Origin: Halolamina salifodinae
GTDB lineage: Archaea > Halobacteriota > Halobacteria > Halobacteriales > Haloferacaceae
Length of the DNA: 64,000 nt
Direction: 5' to 3'
Assembly (NCBI RefSeq): GCF_017874235.1
Contig: NZ_JAGGLC010000002.1
Span: 310,001-374,000, forward strand
Shown here one piece after another: positions 1 through 8,893 of this stretch. Every line of letters starts with the position of its first letter. Positions within the stretch are counted from its first letter, which is position 1. The position numbers and the translations under genes are program-made. The notes beneath the pieces are model-generated. The model saw only the letters and a list, made by a program, of their open reading frames with translations, ran no database searches and was not told where the DNA came from.

Positions 1-356
1 GCGATCCGCGTCCCGTTCTCGATCGAGACGTTTCGCAGCGTCGTGTCGGCCAGCGTCGCCCCGGAGTGGGGTCGCATCACCTCGCTCCAGCGGACGATCG
101 TTCGATTGAGGGTCTGCCGGAGGTCGGCGTAGCTGGCGTTCCCCCGCTCGTTCAGCGAGGCGATCGTCGTCTCGACCATCGCTGCCGCCCCGTTCTCGTA
201 CTCGATGGCCTCGCCTGTCCCCGGACCGGCGTCGCGGGTGGCGACGTTACCGGTGTAGATGGCAGCGTTGAGCAGCACTGCGAGCGCCACCAGCATCACG
301 GCGAACGTCAGCGCGCCCACGAGCAGCAACTGCCCGCGGTCGTCTACATCCGCCAT
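1..356 (-). CDS. Pilin-like secreted/anchored protein, partial (C-terminus beyond window)
   Basis: The ATG is at 356-354 and the reading frame is still open at base 1, so the C-terminus is missing. The protein starts MADVDDRGQ followed by a hydrophobic stretch of about 22 residues (LLLVGALTFAVMLVALAVLL). This is the charged-head plus hydrophobic-helix layout of archaeal type IV pilin-like precursors and related haloarchaeal surface proteins. The rest is polar with several N-x-S/T sequons, fitting an extracellular domain. It overlaps the gene before it by 13 bases and is the third small DRGQ protein downstream of the PilB/PilC-like genes. A minor pilin or pseudopilin role is inferred from that context. 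Confidence 0.7.
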   Translation of the reverse strand, partial: MADVDDRGQLLLVGALTFAVMLVALAVLLNAAIYTGNVATRDAGPGTGEAIEYENGAAAMVETTIASLNERGNASYADLRQTLNRTIVRWSEVMRPHSGATLADTTLRNVSIENGTRI

Positions 357-931
357 ACGACCACCTCCAGTTCCACAACGTTGTACAGGCGGCTGTCCGG
401 CCCGACGTCGGGCGCGAAGTAGCTCGCGTTCTCGAGAGGCGGTCCGGCCGAGCCGTTCTCGTACCGGATCCGGTCGTCGTCGTACAGCGTGAACGACCGG
501 GTAGCCGTCGACGCGTGATCCGACGGCGAGCCCAGATCCACCATCGAGTGACGCTCGCGCTGGCCGTTCTCCCGGACGTAGAACACGTTCACGTCGAACG
601 CGATGTTGCGATCCCGGAGCGTCTGATTGAGCACCGTCCCGAACGCCGTCGGCGGCCCGCCGCTGTGGTAGCCGTCGTCCGCGGCGCCGTGGAACTGGCT
701 CTCGCTCTCGTTCCAGTAGAGTACCGTCGGCACGACTGTCCCGTTTTCGGCCTCGGCGGCCAGCACCCCCTCCGCGAGTCTGGCCTGTTGGTTCTCGATG
801 TGTTGACTGGAGGTACTCCCGGTCAGGGGCGTCACGGCGGTGACCTGCAGCGCGAACAGCACGCTCGCGAGCAGGAGCATCCCCGCGGTGATCGCCTCCA
901 GGGCGTGGGCCTGCCCGCGGTCGTTGCTCAC
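344..931 (-). CDS. Pilin-like protein, second of three
   Basis: A 195-residue protein read from GTG at 931-929. That start overlaps the stop of the upstream gene by four bases, which is why I chose it over a much longer N-terminal extension that is only the shadow of the neighbouring gene. The N-terminus (SNDRGQAHALEAITAGML) is a prepilin-type head followed by a hydrophobic helix. The remaining domain is acidic with several N-x-S/T sites and ends in a hydrophobic beta-rich segment. Part of the minus-strand pilus-like operon; the exact role (minor pilin or assembly factor) is inferred. Confidence 0.72.
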   Translation of the reverse strand: MSNDRGQAHALEAITAGMLLLASVLFALQVTAVTPLTGSTSSQHIENQQARLAEGVLAAEAENGTVVPTVLYWNESESQFHGAADDGYHSGGPPTAFGTVLNQTLRDRNIAFDVNVFYVRENGQRERHSMVDLGSPSDHASTATRSFTLYDDDRIRYENGSAGPPLENASYFAPDVGPDSRLYNVVELEVVVWRM

Positions 932-1443
932 CACGCACGCACCTCCAGCCAGTAGGTCGTCCCGTCGATGCCGACGGTGCGGCGCGCGGTAGTGACTGAG
1001 GTGCTGCCCGGCGGATCGTTGCCCGCTTCGAGCGTCGTGTTGTCGGTGCCGAGTTCCGCGACGTTGCCGCTCCCGTTCTCGATCCGGATCTGCACCGACT
1101 GTGAGGAGTCGAGGGCGAACACCCCCCCGAGCGATGTCGCCGTCGTGTCGAAGCGGCAGTCCGTCGGCGCCGAGGGGCCGCCGTTCATCTGCTCGAAAAA
1201 GGCGACTGTACAGGTCCGGTTGAGCACGTACGGTTGATCGGGCGCGCCCAGCGAATCGGTCGCGGTCGAGGTGGCGATCCGGTCGGCGATCTGCGTGTCG
1301 CCGGTGCCGACGAACGGCGAGAACATCCCGGGGATGGTGGCGAGGACGAACGTCAGCGCCACGAAGAAGATGCCGACGCCGATGGCGTAGTCGAGCACTG
1401 TTTGCCCCCGGTCGTCGGCGGCGAGTCGACGGCACGGGTTCAC
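928..1443 (-). CDS. Pilin-like protein, first of three
   Basis: A 171-residue protein. The N-terminal region contains DDRGQTVLDYAIGVGIFF, a prepilin-like head followed by a transmembrane helix of about 20 residues, and then an acidic extracellular domain with cysteines near residues 78 and 95. The start overlaps the stop of the membrane platform gene (1440-3461) by four bases, so the two are probably co-translated. Together with the next two genes it looks like a set of minor pilins delivered by the upstream ATPase and platform protein. It has no unique catalytic motif; function is inferred from topology and operon position. Confidence 0.72.
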   Translation of the reverse strand: MNPCRRLAADDRGQTVLDYAIGVGIFFVALTFVLATIPGMFSPFVGTGDTQIADRIATSTATDSLGAPDQPYVLNRTCTVAFFEQMNGGPSAPTDCRFDTTATSLGGVFALDSSQSVQIRIENGSGNVAELGTDNTTLEAGNDPPGSTSVTTARRTVGIDGTTYWLEVRAW

Positions 1444-3461
1444 ACCACCACCACCCAGACCGCCAGCGCCAACGTCTGGAGGATAACGACGAACTTCACC
1501 CCGGAGATGATCTGCGCGTCACGGATGTACCCCGAGATGAACCCCGAGAGCACCGCCTGCAGCGTCACCGCGTGCAGGAAGAGTAGCGAAAGCAGTTGGG
1601 TGTCGATGCTGGCACCGAAGCTCAGCCCACCGGCGCTCTGGCTCCCGCCACCGCCCATCTGCGCCATGGTGTCGAGGAACTGCACCTTCAGGATCGCCAT
1701 CACGGCCAGCAGCGTGAGATACGTCATCAGGATGATGGCGACCTGCATCCGCGTGCGGGACTTACGCTCGCGCTCGATGTCGTCCTGGTTCTCCGAGGAC
1801 TGGGCGGCCGTCGAGAGCACGTCGGTGATCTGGCTGGAGGCCTCCTGTGCCTCGGCGATCAGCTTGATCGTCCGGGCCAGCCGCGGGATGTGGTACTTGT
1901 TGTTGAACTCGACCATCGCCCCCCGGAGGCTCATCCCGTAGTTTACCTTCGCGTACATCACCTCGAACTCGTCGGCGATCTTCCCCGTCGACGTGTCCGA
2001 GACGGTCTGGATCGACTCGAGTAGCGTCTGCCCGGTGTCGTTGGCCGAGGAGAGCTTCCGGAGGTTCTCCGAGAGCTTCCCGGTGATGGCGTTGCGGGTC
2101 AGCTGGTTCCACTCGTAGAAGAACGCCAGCGGCAGGAGGATCATGTAGGAGGGGATGTAGAACCAGACGACCGTTCCCCAGATCGGGTTCGCGATCATCG
2201 CGTCCCACGCCGTCGGTGCCGAGCCGTCGAGGAACAGCAGTCCCACGACGGCCATCGCCGTCGGCACCGTGAGCAGCAGCGTAAACAGGGGGTTGTCCCG
2301 GAAGAAAATCTGGGGCGCCGACAGGAGCTCTTTCGTCTTGTAGTTGCCCTCGCGGGACTTGATCCGCTTGAAGACGCTAAATCGCCCCGTGAACGCCTCG
2401 ATCAGGCCGAGATGCATCAGCCCCTCCTTCTGGGTCGCCTCCAGCCGCTCGCTGCCGAGGCCCGGCGAGAGATAGCCGTCGCCGGGTTCGTCCTGTTTCA
2501 CCGTCGAGATCAGCACCAGGAAGCCGACGCCGATCAGCGGGATCAGCGCGTAGACGGTGCCGTAGATCAACTGCTCCCGGCCGCTGCCCATCATGCTCAT
2601 AACGACGAGGATGATGATCAGCAGGAGCGGGAACAGCGAGAGCGTCATGTACATCTCGCCGAACAGCTCCAGGGTCTCGAGGGTGGTCTCCTGTTCCTGC
2701 TTGGCGGTACGCATGTGCTTTTCCTTCTTGTCGTAGAGGAACTGCTCCATGTCCCCGCCGGAGTTGATGATCGACAGCATGTCCGTCAGGAACTGCGCGA
2801 GTTCGTCGCTGGGGGTCTCCGTCGACTGCTTGCGCACCGCGTTCCGGTAGTCGGTACCGAAGTACTCCGTCTCGTTGACGATGCTTTGGAACTCCTTTGC
2901 GACCTCCCCGTACGTGTCGTCGGCCTCGGCCATCGACTCCAGGATCTCCAGTTGGTTCAGCCCCCCAACCGACAGCGCGTACATGTAGGAGACCGAGTCC
3001 GAGAGCAGCATGTTGATCTCCCGCTTGCGCCCCGACGCCTTGGAGTAGGGGATCGCCGCCAGCGTGCCAAAGCCCATCGTGAACCCTAGGCTGCCGAACA
3101 CGAGCCCCGACAGCAGGATGGCCACCGGCACCGTCGCTGCCTCGAGCATCGCCGCCGTCTCCCTGTTCCCGACGGGGATGCCCAGACTCAGTGACTCGGC
3201 GGTGACGAAGCCGAGTTCGAAGATGGCCCAGCCAATCAGGCTCCCCAGCATCCAGAGGACCCCGCCCACGAGCACGCCCACCGCGAGTGCCTTCGAGAGG
3301 TAGAGTTCGACCGCCTGATTCATCCGAGCCTCGGTCAGTGCGGACTCGACGTCGGCGACGAAATCACCCTCCGAGTTGAACAGGAAGTCGTACAGCGGGT
3401 AGAACGCGTCGGCGAGTCGCCCCGCGTCGCTGCTCGACCCCTCGCCGAGTTCGAGGCTCAT
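1440..3461 (-). CDS. Type IV pilus/type II secretion system F (PilC/TadC-like) membrane platform
   Basis: A 673-residue integral membrane protein with two halves, each holding a cytoplasmic helical domain followed by clustered transmembrane helices. This is the duplicated T2SSF arrangement of archaeal PilC/FlaJ-like platform proteins. Hydrophobic groups occur near residues 60-140, 270-320, 385-450 and 570-673. It would form the inner-membrane assembly base driven by the ATPase encoded immediately upstream, whose stop codon is adjacent. The pilin-like genes follow with four-base overlaps. Whether it builds an adhesion pilus or another surface fibre cannot be read from sequence. Confidence 0.88.
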   Translation of the reverse strand: MSLELGEGSSSDAGRLADAFYPLYDFLFNSEGDFVADVESALTEARMNQAVELYLSKALAVGVLVGGVLWMLGSLIGWAIFELGFVTAESLSLGIPVGNRETAAMLEAATVPVAILLSGLVFGSLGFTMGFGTLAAIPYSKASGRKREINMLLSDSVSYMYALSVGGLNQLEILESMAEADDTYGEVAKEFQSIVNETEYFGTDYRNAVRKQSTETPSDELAQFLTDMLSIINSGGDMEQFLYDKKEKHMRTAKQEQETTLETLELFGEMYMTLSLFPLLLIIILVVMSMMGSGREQLIYGTVYALIPLIGVGFLVLISTVKQDEPGDGYLSPGLGSERLEATQKEGLMHLGLIEAFTGRFSVFKRIKSREGNYKTKELLSAPQIFFRDNPLFTLLLTVPTAMAVVGLLFLDGSAPTAWDAMIANPIWGTVVWFYIPSYMILLPLAFFYEWNQLTRNAITGKLSENLRKLSSANDTGQTLLESIQTVSDTSTGKIADEFEVMYAKVNYGMSLRGAMVEFNNKYHIPRLARTIKLIAEAQEASSQITDVLSTAAQSSENQDDIERERKSRTRMQVAIILMTYLTLLAVMAILKVQFLDTMAQMGGGGSQSAGGLSFGASIDTQLLSLLFLHAVTLQAVLSGFISGYIRDAQIISGVKFVVILQTLALAVWVVVV

Positions 3462-6400
3462 CTACCCCTCGCCCTCCCAGAGGTCGTCTTCGCCATCGAG
3501 TTTCCACGAGTCGACGTCGACATCGTCGTTCTCGTCGTCGGAGTCGAACAGGTCCGCCTCGTCGTCAGTCTCGTCGTCCCCGGTCAGCTCCGCGGGGTCC
3601 GGCGAGAGGTCGAACGACGGCTCCTCGTCGATTGCCTCAGCCGATTCGTCGTCTTCCTCTTCGGGGCTGCGGATCGTGTAGCCCTCGTCGACCGACGACC
3701 CGGAGGACTTCCAGCCGGTAGGCCCGCCGTTCGTTTCCTCGGTGGCGTCGATGTCGGGTTCCTGAACGTCGATCCCGGACGGTTCAGGCTCGTCGAACTC
3801 CGGCTCGTCGATATCGATCCCATCGGTTTCCGGCTCACCGAGCTCTGGTTCCCCGATTTCGGGTTCATCGAGCTCCGGGTCAGCAAGCTCCGCTTTTTCG
3901 GTGTTCGGTTCCTCGAACCCGTCGAGTTCGTCGTCTCCCTCCTCGGGGAGGCCGCTGGTGTATTCGGGGTCCGTCTCGGACTCGACAGAGCCGAACTGAT
4001 CGTCTTCCGGGTCGTCGTCCTGCTCGTCCTCGGGAACGCCGATAGTGTACTCGGGGTCAGACTCGGCTTCGGCGGAACCGTCCGGGTCGTCGTCCGGCGC
4101 GTCGTCCATCTCTTCGTCTTCCGGGACGCCGATGACGTACTCCGTGTCCTCGTTGCCCTCGAACGGGTCCCATTCGTCCGGTTCGGGCGTGTTGTCGACA
4201 GCCTCGTCCGTCTCCGGGGAGCCGCCGATAGCGGGGTCGTCGTCCAGTTGGTCGGCAGTACTGCCCTCGGAAATCTCCGGGCCGCTATTCGGCTCGCCGA
4301 CGGCTTCGTCCTCGCGCTCCGATTCGGGCAGGACGCCCATCTCGGTCGAGCCATCTTCGTCCGGCGTGTCGTCGTCCGGGGTATCGGCGATGGCATCGGC
4401 GGCGCTGGCCGGGGTGTCTTCGTCGGAGTCCGAACTATCGTCGTCGGAGTCCGCAATGTCGGCAGCGTCGCCCGCAGCGGCGTCGGTATCGGCGTCCGCA
4501 GGCGTGTCGTCGATGCCGCCGGGTTCATCCACTGGTTCGCTCTCGTCTTCGTCAACCGCCTCGATGTCGGCTTCGTCGACTTCTGCGACGCCTTCCTCGG
4601 CACCTTCGTCGCTGGCTTCGAGTTCCGGCGTCGGCCCGCCGGTCTCGGCCTCGGCGACGTCCCCCAGCGCCGAGCGACCCTGTTCGTCCTCGCCGATTTC
4701 GACGGCTTCGTCGGCCGCCGAAGGTTCGTCGGCGCCTGCCGGAAGCTCCCCGGCGGCGTCGTGCGTCGCCTCGACGTTCCCCTGTGGCTGGGTGTCGACC
4801 AGTGCGTCGGCGACGTCGTCGGGGGTCTCGCCGTAGTACTGCTCGAACAGGCGCTCCTCGGCCTCCGCGAGGATCTCCTCGGCCTCGGCCATGATCCCCT
4901 CGTTGGGGTCCGGCCGGGGGACCATCTCCTCCTTCTCGGGGTCGATGTCGATCAGGACCGACTCCATCTCCCGAAGGTCCTCAAGCGAGGCCTCCAGCTG
5001 GTCGTTGGCCATCAGCGAGAGGATCGTCTCGGGGTCGTTGATGAACGCCTGAAACGTCGCGGCCACCTGCGTGTACGTGTTGAGCCCCTCGTGGATCAGG
5101 TAGGCAAGCACCACCCGGCGCTTGAAGATCTCGAGATCGAGTTTCTCGTGGTCCCACCCACGGTCGAACATGATCTCGTCCAGCGTGTTCGAGTCCCCCA
5201 TTTTGAGGAACTCGTCGGTCTCTGCCTGCCACTGGTAGACGTCCTGCACGTTGATCTCGTCGTTCTCGGCGTCGTAGTGGTTGATCTCGGTCAGGGATTT
5301 GTTCCGGCGCACCTTGTGGCCCTGCACCCGCGTCGAGGTCTGGATGGAGACGAGGTCCAGCGCCGTGAACATCGTCTTCGAGACGTTGATCGGTTCGGTG
5401 GTGAACCGCTTCAGCACCTCGCCGACGTTGTCGGCGTGGAACGTCGTGTAGGTCGTGTGGCCCGTGGACATGACCTGGAACAACGTTCGCCCCTCCTCAC
5501 CACGGATCTCACCCATGACGATGTAGTCGGGACGCTGACGGAGTGCGGCCTCCAGCAGGTCGAACTCGTCGACGTCACCTTTGTCGTCGTCGGAGAACGA
5601 GGGACGGGTGACAGACGCGATCCAGTTACGCTGGGGCAGTTCGACCTCCCGGGTGTCCTCGATAGAGACGATCTTCGAGTTCGAGGGGATGAACAGCGAC
5701 ACCGCGTTCAGCGAGGTGGTCTTCCCGGACGCCGTCCCGCCCGCGAAGATGAGCGACTTGTGGTTCTCGATACAGAGCCAGAGGAACGCCATCTCGTCTA
5801 AGCTGAACGTCTGCCAGTTGATCAGGTCCACCGGCGTGAACGGCACGTCCTTGAACTGGCGGATGGTGTAGTTGGTCCCGTGGTCAGAGACCTCCCGCCC
5901 GAGCGTTAGCTGGGCACGGGAGCCGTCCGGCAGGGTGGCGTCGACCTGTGGCCGGCGCTTGGAGATCCCCTTCCCCGAGCGCTGGGCGAGTTTGACGACG
6001 AAGTCGTCGAGTTCCTTCTCGCCGTGGTAGATGTTGGTGATGATCTGCTCGTAGTCGGAGTGATAGACGAAGACGGGGGAGTTGTAGCCGTCACACGAGA
6101 TGTCCTCGACGTTGATGTCGTGTTTGATCCCGTCGATGCGCTCGTAGCCGATGAAGTCCCGTTCGAGGTAGTAGAGCAGCTTCTCGACCTGGTACTCGTT
6201 GAGGATGTCCGCGTCCTCCTCGAGGAGCACCGGCTCGGGTCGGACTTCGATCCCCACCAGTTCGCGGATCGCCTCGGTTGGCTCCTCGTAGCCGAGTAGG
6301 TCGATGACCCGGCCCGAGAGGCCGCCGCCGGGGTCGACGCCGAACTTATCCACGATGGTGTTACCCAGCCCGCGGCGCTTTTCCGAATCGTTGGGGTCTT

Positions 6401-7373
6401 CGTAGAGGTCGTAGCGATCCAGCAGTTCGCGGGTCTTGTTCTCGATGACGGAGCGGCGATGCTCCTCGTCGCCCGCGGTACTACCCCCGTCCTCGTACTT
6501 GATCGACGCCCGAAGCTTGTCGGTGAGGTAGTCCGACAGGTCCTGCTCGATCTCCGTCAGGTGGGGCTGGATGACGTAGTACTTCTTCTCGTTTTCCTTC
6601 GTCGAGTGGAAGATCACCACGTAGGAGTAGGGTTTGTTCACCCAGTAGCGGTCCTCCTCCCGGAAGTGGGTCTTCTTCGCCATCGGCACCGTCTTCTCGA
6701 GGTCGTAGCGGTTCGCGACGGTGGTCCGCCCCTGGGGATCCGAGAAGAACGCGTCCTCGTCGACCTCCTCGTCGACGTCGACGGTTCGCTCGTCGATCAG
6801 GTCTGTTAGCTCCTCGCCCGCGCGCTCGCAGTCGGCCATCGTGGCGCCGAGCGCCTCCGGCGCGAAGCCGAGCGCTTCCGCCGCGTCGAACGACTCGGGT
6901 TCGCCCTCGCCGTCGGTCGGCGGTTCGCCCTCGTCGGTGTAGAAGTACTCCCGCTTGTAGTCCTCCCAGCCGTAGATATCCTTGATGACCGGCGTGTTCT
7001 CGTAGCCGATCAGTGGCGAGTAGTCCGTGATGTCCGCAGCGACGCGGTGGGCGGCGCCGATGCGAGCCTCGATCTCCCACGGCGGGAAGCCGAGATACTC
7101 TGCGGGGTCGATGTCGGTCCCCTCCCAGTCTTCGGGCGTGAGCGTGCGCTCCGCTTCCCCCTCGCCCCAGCGCTCGCTCCCCGGCGTCGCCTCGAAGCGC
7201 TCGTAGAGCGCCGCTGCGGCGTCAGGTTCGCCGTGTTCCCGAAGGAAGTCGCCCCACGTGTACGACCCGACGACGGCCTCCGGGCCGGACCCGGCGCCGT
7301 CTGCGGGCTCGGCCCCCTCCTCCACCTCCCCTTCCAGCGCGCTGGGGGAAGAATCAGCATCGTCGGTAGCCAT
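3462..7373 (-). CDS. Type II/IV secretion (PilB-like) ATPase with a long acidic C-terminal tail
   Basis: I placed the start at the ATG at 7373 (MATDDADSS), because the 18 codons upstream look non-coding; this gives 1303 residues. The GspE/PilB ATPase core carries a Walker A near residues 541-550 (FAGGTASGKTTS) and a Walker B region (PDYIVMGEIRGEEG), followed by the His-box-like segment STGHTTYTTFHAD. The core ends near residue 820. The last roughly 480 residues are an Asp/Glu-rich, low-complexity tail with repeated EPE/DEPE units, far longer than ordinary PilB proteins. It powers assembly of the pilins encoded downstream. The tail may be a haloadaptive linker or a regulatory surface; that part is inference. 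Confidence 0.9.
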   Translation of the reverse strand: MATDDADSSPSALEGEVEEGAEPADGAGSGPEAVVGSYTWGDFLREHGEPDAAAALYERFEATPGSERWGEGEAERTLTPEDWEGTDIDPAEYLGFPPWEIEARIGAAHRVAADITDYSPLIGYENTPVIKDIYGWEDYKREYFYTDEGEPPTDGEGEPESFDAAEALGFAPEALGATMADCERAGEELTDLIDERTVDVDEEVDEDAFFSDPQGRTTVANRYDLEKTVPMAKKTHFREEDRYWVNKPYSYVVIFHSTKENEKKYYVIQPHLTEIEQDLSDYLTDKLRASIKYEDGGSTAGDEEHRRSVIENKTRELLDRYDLYEDPNDSEKRRGLGNTIVDKFGVDPGGGLSGRVIDLLGYEEPTEAIRELVGIEVRPEPVLLEEDADILNEYQVEKLLYYLERDFIGYERIDGIKHDINVEDISCDGYNSPVFVYHSDYEQIITNIYHGEKELDDFVVKLAQRSGKGISKRRPQVDATLPDGSRAQLTLGREVSDHGTNYTIRQFKDVPFTPVDLINWQTFSLDEMAFLWLCIENHKSLIFAGGTASGKTTSLNAVSLFIPSNSKIVSIEDTREVELPQRNWIASVTRPSFSDDDKGDVDEFDLLEAALRQRPDYIVMGEIRGEEGRTLFQVMSTGHTTYTTFHADNVGEVLKRFTTEPINVSKTMFTALDLVSIQTSTRVQGHKVRRNKSLTEINHYDAENDEINVQDVYQWQAETDEFLKMGDSNTLDEIMFDRGWDHEKLDLEIFKRRVVLAYLIHEGLNTYTQVAATFQAFINDPETILSLMANDQLEASLEDLREMESVLIDIDPEKEEMVPRPDPNEGIMAEAEEILAEAEERLFEQYYGETPDDVADALVDTQPQGNVEATHDAAGELPAGADEPSAADEAVEIGEDEQGRSALGDVAEAETGGPTPELEASDEGAEEGVAEVDEADIEAVDEDESEPVDEPGGIDDTPADADTDAAAGDAADIADSDDDSSDSDEDTPASAADAIADTPDDDTPDEDGSTEMGVLPESEREDEAVGEPNSGPEISEGSTADQLDDDPAIGGSPETDEAVDNTPEPDEWDPFEGNEDTEYVIGVPEDEEMDDAPDDDPDGSAEAESDPEYTIGVPEDEQDDDPEDDQFGSVESETDPEYTSGLPEEGDDELDGFEEPNTEKAELADPELDEPEIGEPELGEPETDGIDIDEPEFDEPEPSGIDVQEPDIDATEETNGGPTGWKSSGSSVDEGYTIRSPEEEDDESAEAIDEEPSFDLSPDPAELTGDDETDDEADLFDSDDENDDVDVDSWKLDGEDDLWEGEG

Positions 7374-7481
7374 TGCTAGCGGGGTCGGTCCGCGCACGCA
7401 AAAAGTCTCCCCCGGGAGTATCAACACGGAGAACGGCGTCCCACGGGGAAGTTCTTTGGGCCCGCCAGCGCTACCACGGCC

Positions 7482-8075
7482 ATGCGCGACCTCGACGAGA
7501 CGGACCTCCGGATCATCGAACTGCTGGCGGCGAACGCCCGCCGGTCGTACAGCGATATCGGCGAGGACGTGGGGCTCTCCGGCCCGGCGGTCTCGGACCG
7601 CGTCCAGCGGCTACAGGACTCTGGCGTTCTCCGCCGGTTCACCGTCGACGTGGACCGCTCACAGCTCCGGGCCGGGGTGCCGGTGTTCGTCCGCCTCGCG
7701 GTCGGCCGCGGCGCCATGTCGGCGCTCCGCGAACGCATCGCGGCCGACAGCGCGGTCGAGCACCTCTTCGTCACGGCCGACGAGGAACTCATGTTCTACG
7801 GCCGCGCCGAGGCCACCGGCGTGCGTGATTGGCTCGACGACCTCGTCGGCGACGCCGACGTGCGCGAGCGCGAGGTGACCGTCGTCGACGACGTGGAGTG
7901 GACGCCGGCGCTCGGCGGCGTGGAGTTCGCGCTCACCTGCGCGGAGTGTGGCAACACGGTCGACAGCGAGGGCGAGATCGAACGGCTGGGCGACGACGTG
8001 TATCACTTCTGCTGTCCCTCCTGTCGCTCGCGGTTCGTGGAGCGCTACGAGCGCATGGAGGCGGGCGCCGAGTAG
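7482..8075 (+). CDS. Lrp/AsnC-type regulator with C-terminal TRASH metal-binding domain
   Basis: A 197-residue protein. Residues 1-60 form the AsnC winged helix (DETDLRIIELLAANARRSYS ... GLSGPAVSDRVQRLQDSGV), residues 65-135 a ligand-binding-like domain, and about 145-190 a TRASH module with conserved cysteines (CAECGNTV ... YHFCCPSCRSRF). TRASH domains bind soft metals such as copper, so a metal-responsive repressor/activator is the family expectation. No copper ATPase or chaperone gene is next to it in this window, so its target is not local or not evident. It is transcribed away from the PilB gene, with about 108 bases between the two starts. Confidence 0.85.
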   Translation: MRDLDETDLRIIELLAANARRSYSDIGEDVGLSGPAVSDRVQRLQDSGVLRRFTVDVDRSQLRAGVPVFVRLAVGRGAMSALRERIAADSAVEHLFVTADEELMFYGRAEATGVRDWLDDLVGDADVREREVTVVDDVEWTPALGGVEFALTCAECGNTVDSEGEIERLGDDVYHFCCPSCRSRFVERYERMEAGAE

Positions 8076-8164
8076 GTGACTGATTATCGCGTATTAGCCA
8101 GGTACTTAGTAGATTCCGACCATGGTAGGGACTATATCGGCGTCGTCGAGGAACGGAGATCATA

Positions 8165-8890
8165 ATGTCAGAGAATACTATATCCGAAGAGGAACCGGCC
8201 GGGACGACGAGGTTGACACTGAAAATCCAGCACGCAGACTGCTGGACACTCGAAGTGACCGAGGAGACGGCGGCCGGCATCGTCGCACATACCGTCTACA
8301 ACACCCCACAGGACACCGTCAAAGGGCACTTCACCGTCTTCGCTGATCACATCGCGGAAGTGACCGAACTCATCGAGACGGCAAGAGAGTCGCGGCTAAC
8401 GGACTCCATCACCGAACTAACTCCGCGACACGAGTTCGACAAGAACTCCTCGAACATCGGGAACACGACCCGGGAGATCATGGTGGAGTACGACCCGGAC
8501 AACAGCATCACGAACGCGCTGCTCGAGTACGGGTTCGTCCACGACGCACCCGTCCGGGTCAACGATGGCTGGGAGCACTGGCCGGTCATCGATACCGGCG
8601 AGGGTGATCTCGACGACCGACTCGGGTCGCTCGAAGCGGCGAAAGACGCCGAAATCACGGTCACGAAGATTTCCTCCGTTACGAAGGCCGAAGGCGACAT
8701 CAGCCATCGAACGGATCGGCTTTCAGATCGACAGCGGGAAGTGCTGGATCTCGCCTGTGCGCACAACTACTACGCCTGGCCACGGGAGACGACGACACGC
8801 GAACTGGCGGACGAACTGGATATTTCGAAAACGACGCTGCTCGAACACCTGCGAAAAGCTGAAGCAAAACTCCTCAACCAGTACGAATAG
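8165..8890 (+). CDS. Bat-type HTH transcriptional regulator of the proline cluster
   Basis: A 241-residue protein whose C-terminal 55 residues are a bat-type (HTH_10) helix-turn-helix: LSDRQREVLDLACAHNYYAW, then TTRELADELDISKTTLLEHL. The N-terminal two thirds show no enzymatic motif and probably form the ligand-sensing domain seen in haloarchaeal bat-like activators. It ends 3 bases from the convergent proline racemase gene and lies in a cluster for proline/hydroxyproline uptake and oxidation. It is therefore a likely substrate-responsive activator of that cluster (inference from position). Confidence 0.82.
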   Translation: MSENTISEEEPAGTTRLTLKIQHADCWTLEVTEETAAGIVAHTVYNTPQDTVKGHFTVFADHIAEVTELIETARESRLTDSITELTPRHEFDKNSSNIGNTTREIMVEYDPDNSITNALLEYGFVHDAPVRVNDGWEHWPVIDTGEGDLDDRLGSLEAAKDAEITVTKISSVTKAEGDISHRTDRLSDRQREVLDLACAHNYYAWPRETTTRELADELDISKTTLLEHLRKAEAKLLNQYE

Positions 8891-8893
8891 CGG

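Noticed and set aside
3700..4500. Tandem DNA repeats in the pilus ATPase gene
   Set aside because: The apparent repetition comes from reuse of Asp/Glu codons in a low-complexity acidic tail, not from exact DNA repeats.
4045..5801. Long plus-strand frames opposite the PilB gene, including a Ser-rich 263-residue one
   Set aside because: They mirror the GAC/GAG-rich acidic tail and ATPase core on the other strand; no start signals or domains.
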